This document shows, piece after piece, positions 5,730 to 6,330 of a stretch of 6,330 nucleotides of DNA. The DNA comes from Propionibacterium sp. Lineage in GTDB: Bacteria; Actinomycetota; Actinomycetes; Propionibacteriales; Propionibacteriaceae. The notes beneath the pieces were generated by a model. It saw only the letters and a list, made by a program, of their open reading frames with translations, made no database searches and was not told the DNA's origin. Every line of letters begins with the position of its first letter. Positions within the stretch are counted from its first letter, which is position 1. A program made the position numbers and the translations under genes. The stretch spans positions 1-6,330 of the forward strand of contig JAAYZP010000029.1 of the NCBI GenBank assembly GCA_012514785.1, in the 5' to 3' direction.

Positions 5730-6224
5730 CTATTCCCCGCCCCCGGAAACGCGCAGCAACATTGCCAACGCGAAGTCCACCGACTGCTCCCGGATGGATT
5801 CCCTGTCGCCGTCGAAGTGGCGCAGCTCGGTGTAGACCGGCGGGTTGCTCATGCCCATGGCGGGGCCGACGACGGCGAACCAGACGGTGCCCACCGTCGC
5901 GCCGTCCGTCTCGGTGGGGCCGGCGACGCCTGTGGTGGCGACGGCCCAGTCGGCGTGGCACACGATCCGCGCCCCGCGCGCCATCTGGTAGGCCGTGATC
6001 TCGTTGACGACGCCGTCCTCGGCGATGCTCCTAGGGTCGACCTTCGCCAGGCTGGCCTTGAGGTCGCGCGCGTAGGTGATGAGGCCGCCGCGGAACACCG
6101 CGGAGGCACCGGGCACCGTCGTGAGCGCGGCACCGATGCCGCCTCCCGTGATCGATTCGCAGGTGGCCAGGGTGATGGATCGGTTCGTGAATTGCTTGAT
6201 GACCTGCGCCGCGCGCTCCGTCAT
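5730..6224 (-). CDS. CinA C-terminal domain protein, nicotinamide-nucleotide amidohydrolase (PncC type)
   Basis: Predicted 164-residue cytoplasmic enzyme made only of the CinA C-terminal domain, which in PncC deamidates nicotinamide mononucleotide to nicotinate mononucleotide in NAD recycling. Visible are TCESITGGGIGAAL, with Ser24 as the expected nucleophile, GGLITYARDLKASL, with Lys56 as the expected general base, and ATTGVAGPTETDG (about 96-108), a family-wide loop. The N-terminal molybdopterin-binding-like domain of full CinA is absent, as is usual for the actinobacterial protein in this operon, so competence-related naming should not be taken literally. ATG 6224 is chosen because GAAGGAG lies 4 bases upstream; an in-frame start at 6263 would overlap pgsA and add a non-conserved extension. 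It follows pgsA by 16 bp and precedes clgR by 28 bp, so it belongs to the same operon. Confidence 0.92.
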   Translation of the reverse strand: MTERAAQVIKQFTNRSITLATCESITGGGIGAALTTVPGASAVFRGGLITYARDLKASLAKVDPRSIAEDGVVNEITAYQMARGARIVCHADWAVATTGVAGPTETDGATVGTVWFAVVGPAMGMSNPPVYTELRHFDGDRESIREQSVDFALAMLLRVSGGGE

Positions 6225-6228
6225 GCCA

Positions 6229-6235
6229 CTCCTTC
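6229..6235 (-). promoter_or_regulatory. ribosome binding site of cinA-type gene
   Basis: Minus-strand GAAGGAG with a short 4-base spacer before ATG 6224. It decides this start against the in-frame ATG at 6263, which would lie within pgsA. Confidence 0.8.
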
Positions 6236-6240
6236 GTGCG

Positions 6241-6330
6241 TCAAGCTTCCTCGGGCATGGCACGCTTCGGTTCGGCAGCGCGCTTCGTTGCCCGCCTTGC
6301 CTCCCGAATGTACTCCAAACCGGTGATGAC
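6241..6330 (-). CDS. pgsA: CDP-diacylglycerol-glycerol-3-phosphate 3-phosphatidyltransferase, C-terminal end
   Basis: Only the last 29 codons and the TGA stop (6241-6243) are in the window; the frame is open to the right edge. The sequence begins VITGLEYIREA, which resembles the end of the last membrane helix of PgsA proteins (TVVTGLDYV-type endings), and closes with a basic, Lys/Arg-rich cytoplasmic tail ending MPEEA. PgsA makes phosphatidylglycerol phosphate, the precursor of phosphatidylglycerol and cardiolipin, in the membrane. The position directly before cinA and clgR is the standard actinobacterial order and supports the call, which would be weak on 29 residues alone. Confidence 0.75.
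   Translation of the reverse strand, partial: VITGLEYIREARRATKRAAEPKRAMPEEA

Noticed and set aside
5925..5950. A third partial match to the palindromic repeat (GACGCCTGTG followed by GGCGACG).
   Set aside because: It lies in the cinA-type gene and encodes the conserved ATTGVAGP loop; there is no second arm, so the likeness is chance.

Overview
The window is high-GC DNA from an actinomycete. The gene order pgsA-cinA-clgR, then DUF3046-recA-recX, then miaB is a conserved actinobacterial neighbourhood (compare Rv2746c/Rv2745c, Rv2738c/recA/recX and miaB in Mycobacterium tuberculosis). An RNase Y gene directly after recX and the very short spacers would suit a member of the Propionibacteriales, but that family-level guess is inference.

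Layout from left to right. Positions 1-245 hold the start of miaB (minus strand, cut by the window edge). It diverges from a cytoplasmic aldose 1-epimerase (323-1201, plus). Next, on the minus strand, come rny (1287-2633), recX (2659 to about 3129) and recA (3113-4156), read in the order recA-recX-rny with an overlap and a 25-bp gap, so probably one transcript. A 167-bp recA control region (4157-4323) separates recA from a 64-residue DUF3046 protein (4324-4518, minus). That gene diverges from a DeoR-family repressor (4540-5334, plus). The right end is the tail of a minus-strand operon: pgsA (C-terminus only, 6241-6330), cinA/pncC-type amidohydrolase (5730-6224) and a ClgR-like regulator (5429-5701). 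No stretch over 170 bp lacks a gene, and no mobile element, CRISPR array, tRNA or rRNA gene was seen.

Theme. Much of the window concerns DNA damage and stress: recA/recX, a LexA box and a RecA-independent (PafBC-type) damage promoter motif in front of recA, and a ClgR-type activator of proteolysis. RNase Y may be co-expressed with recA. The epimerase and DeoR regulator are accessory sugar-related genes set into this core.

The signals least explained by known genes are: (i) a 48-bp imperfect palindrome present twice, 43/48 identical, once in each of the two convergent intergenic gaps and in opposite orientation; (ii) a 21-bp divergent gap (4519-4539) holding two overlapping -10 boxes on opposite strands, both placed for leaderless transcripts; (iii) a perfect DnaA box between the two presumed recA promoters; (iv) a 7-bp perfect hairpin joining the recX stop to the rny ribosome binding site. 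All promoter calls are pattern matches by eye, without experimental support.
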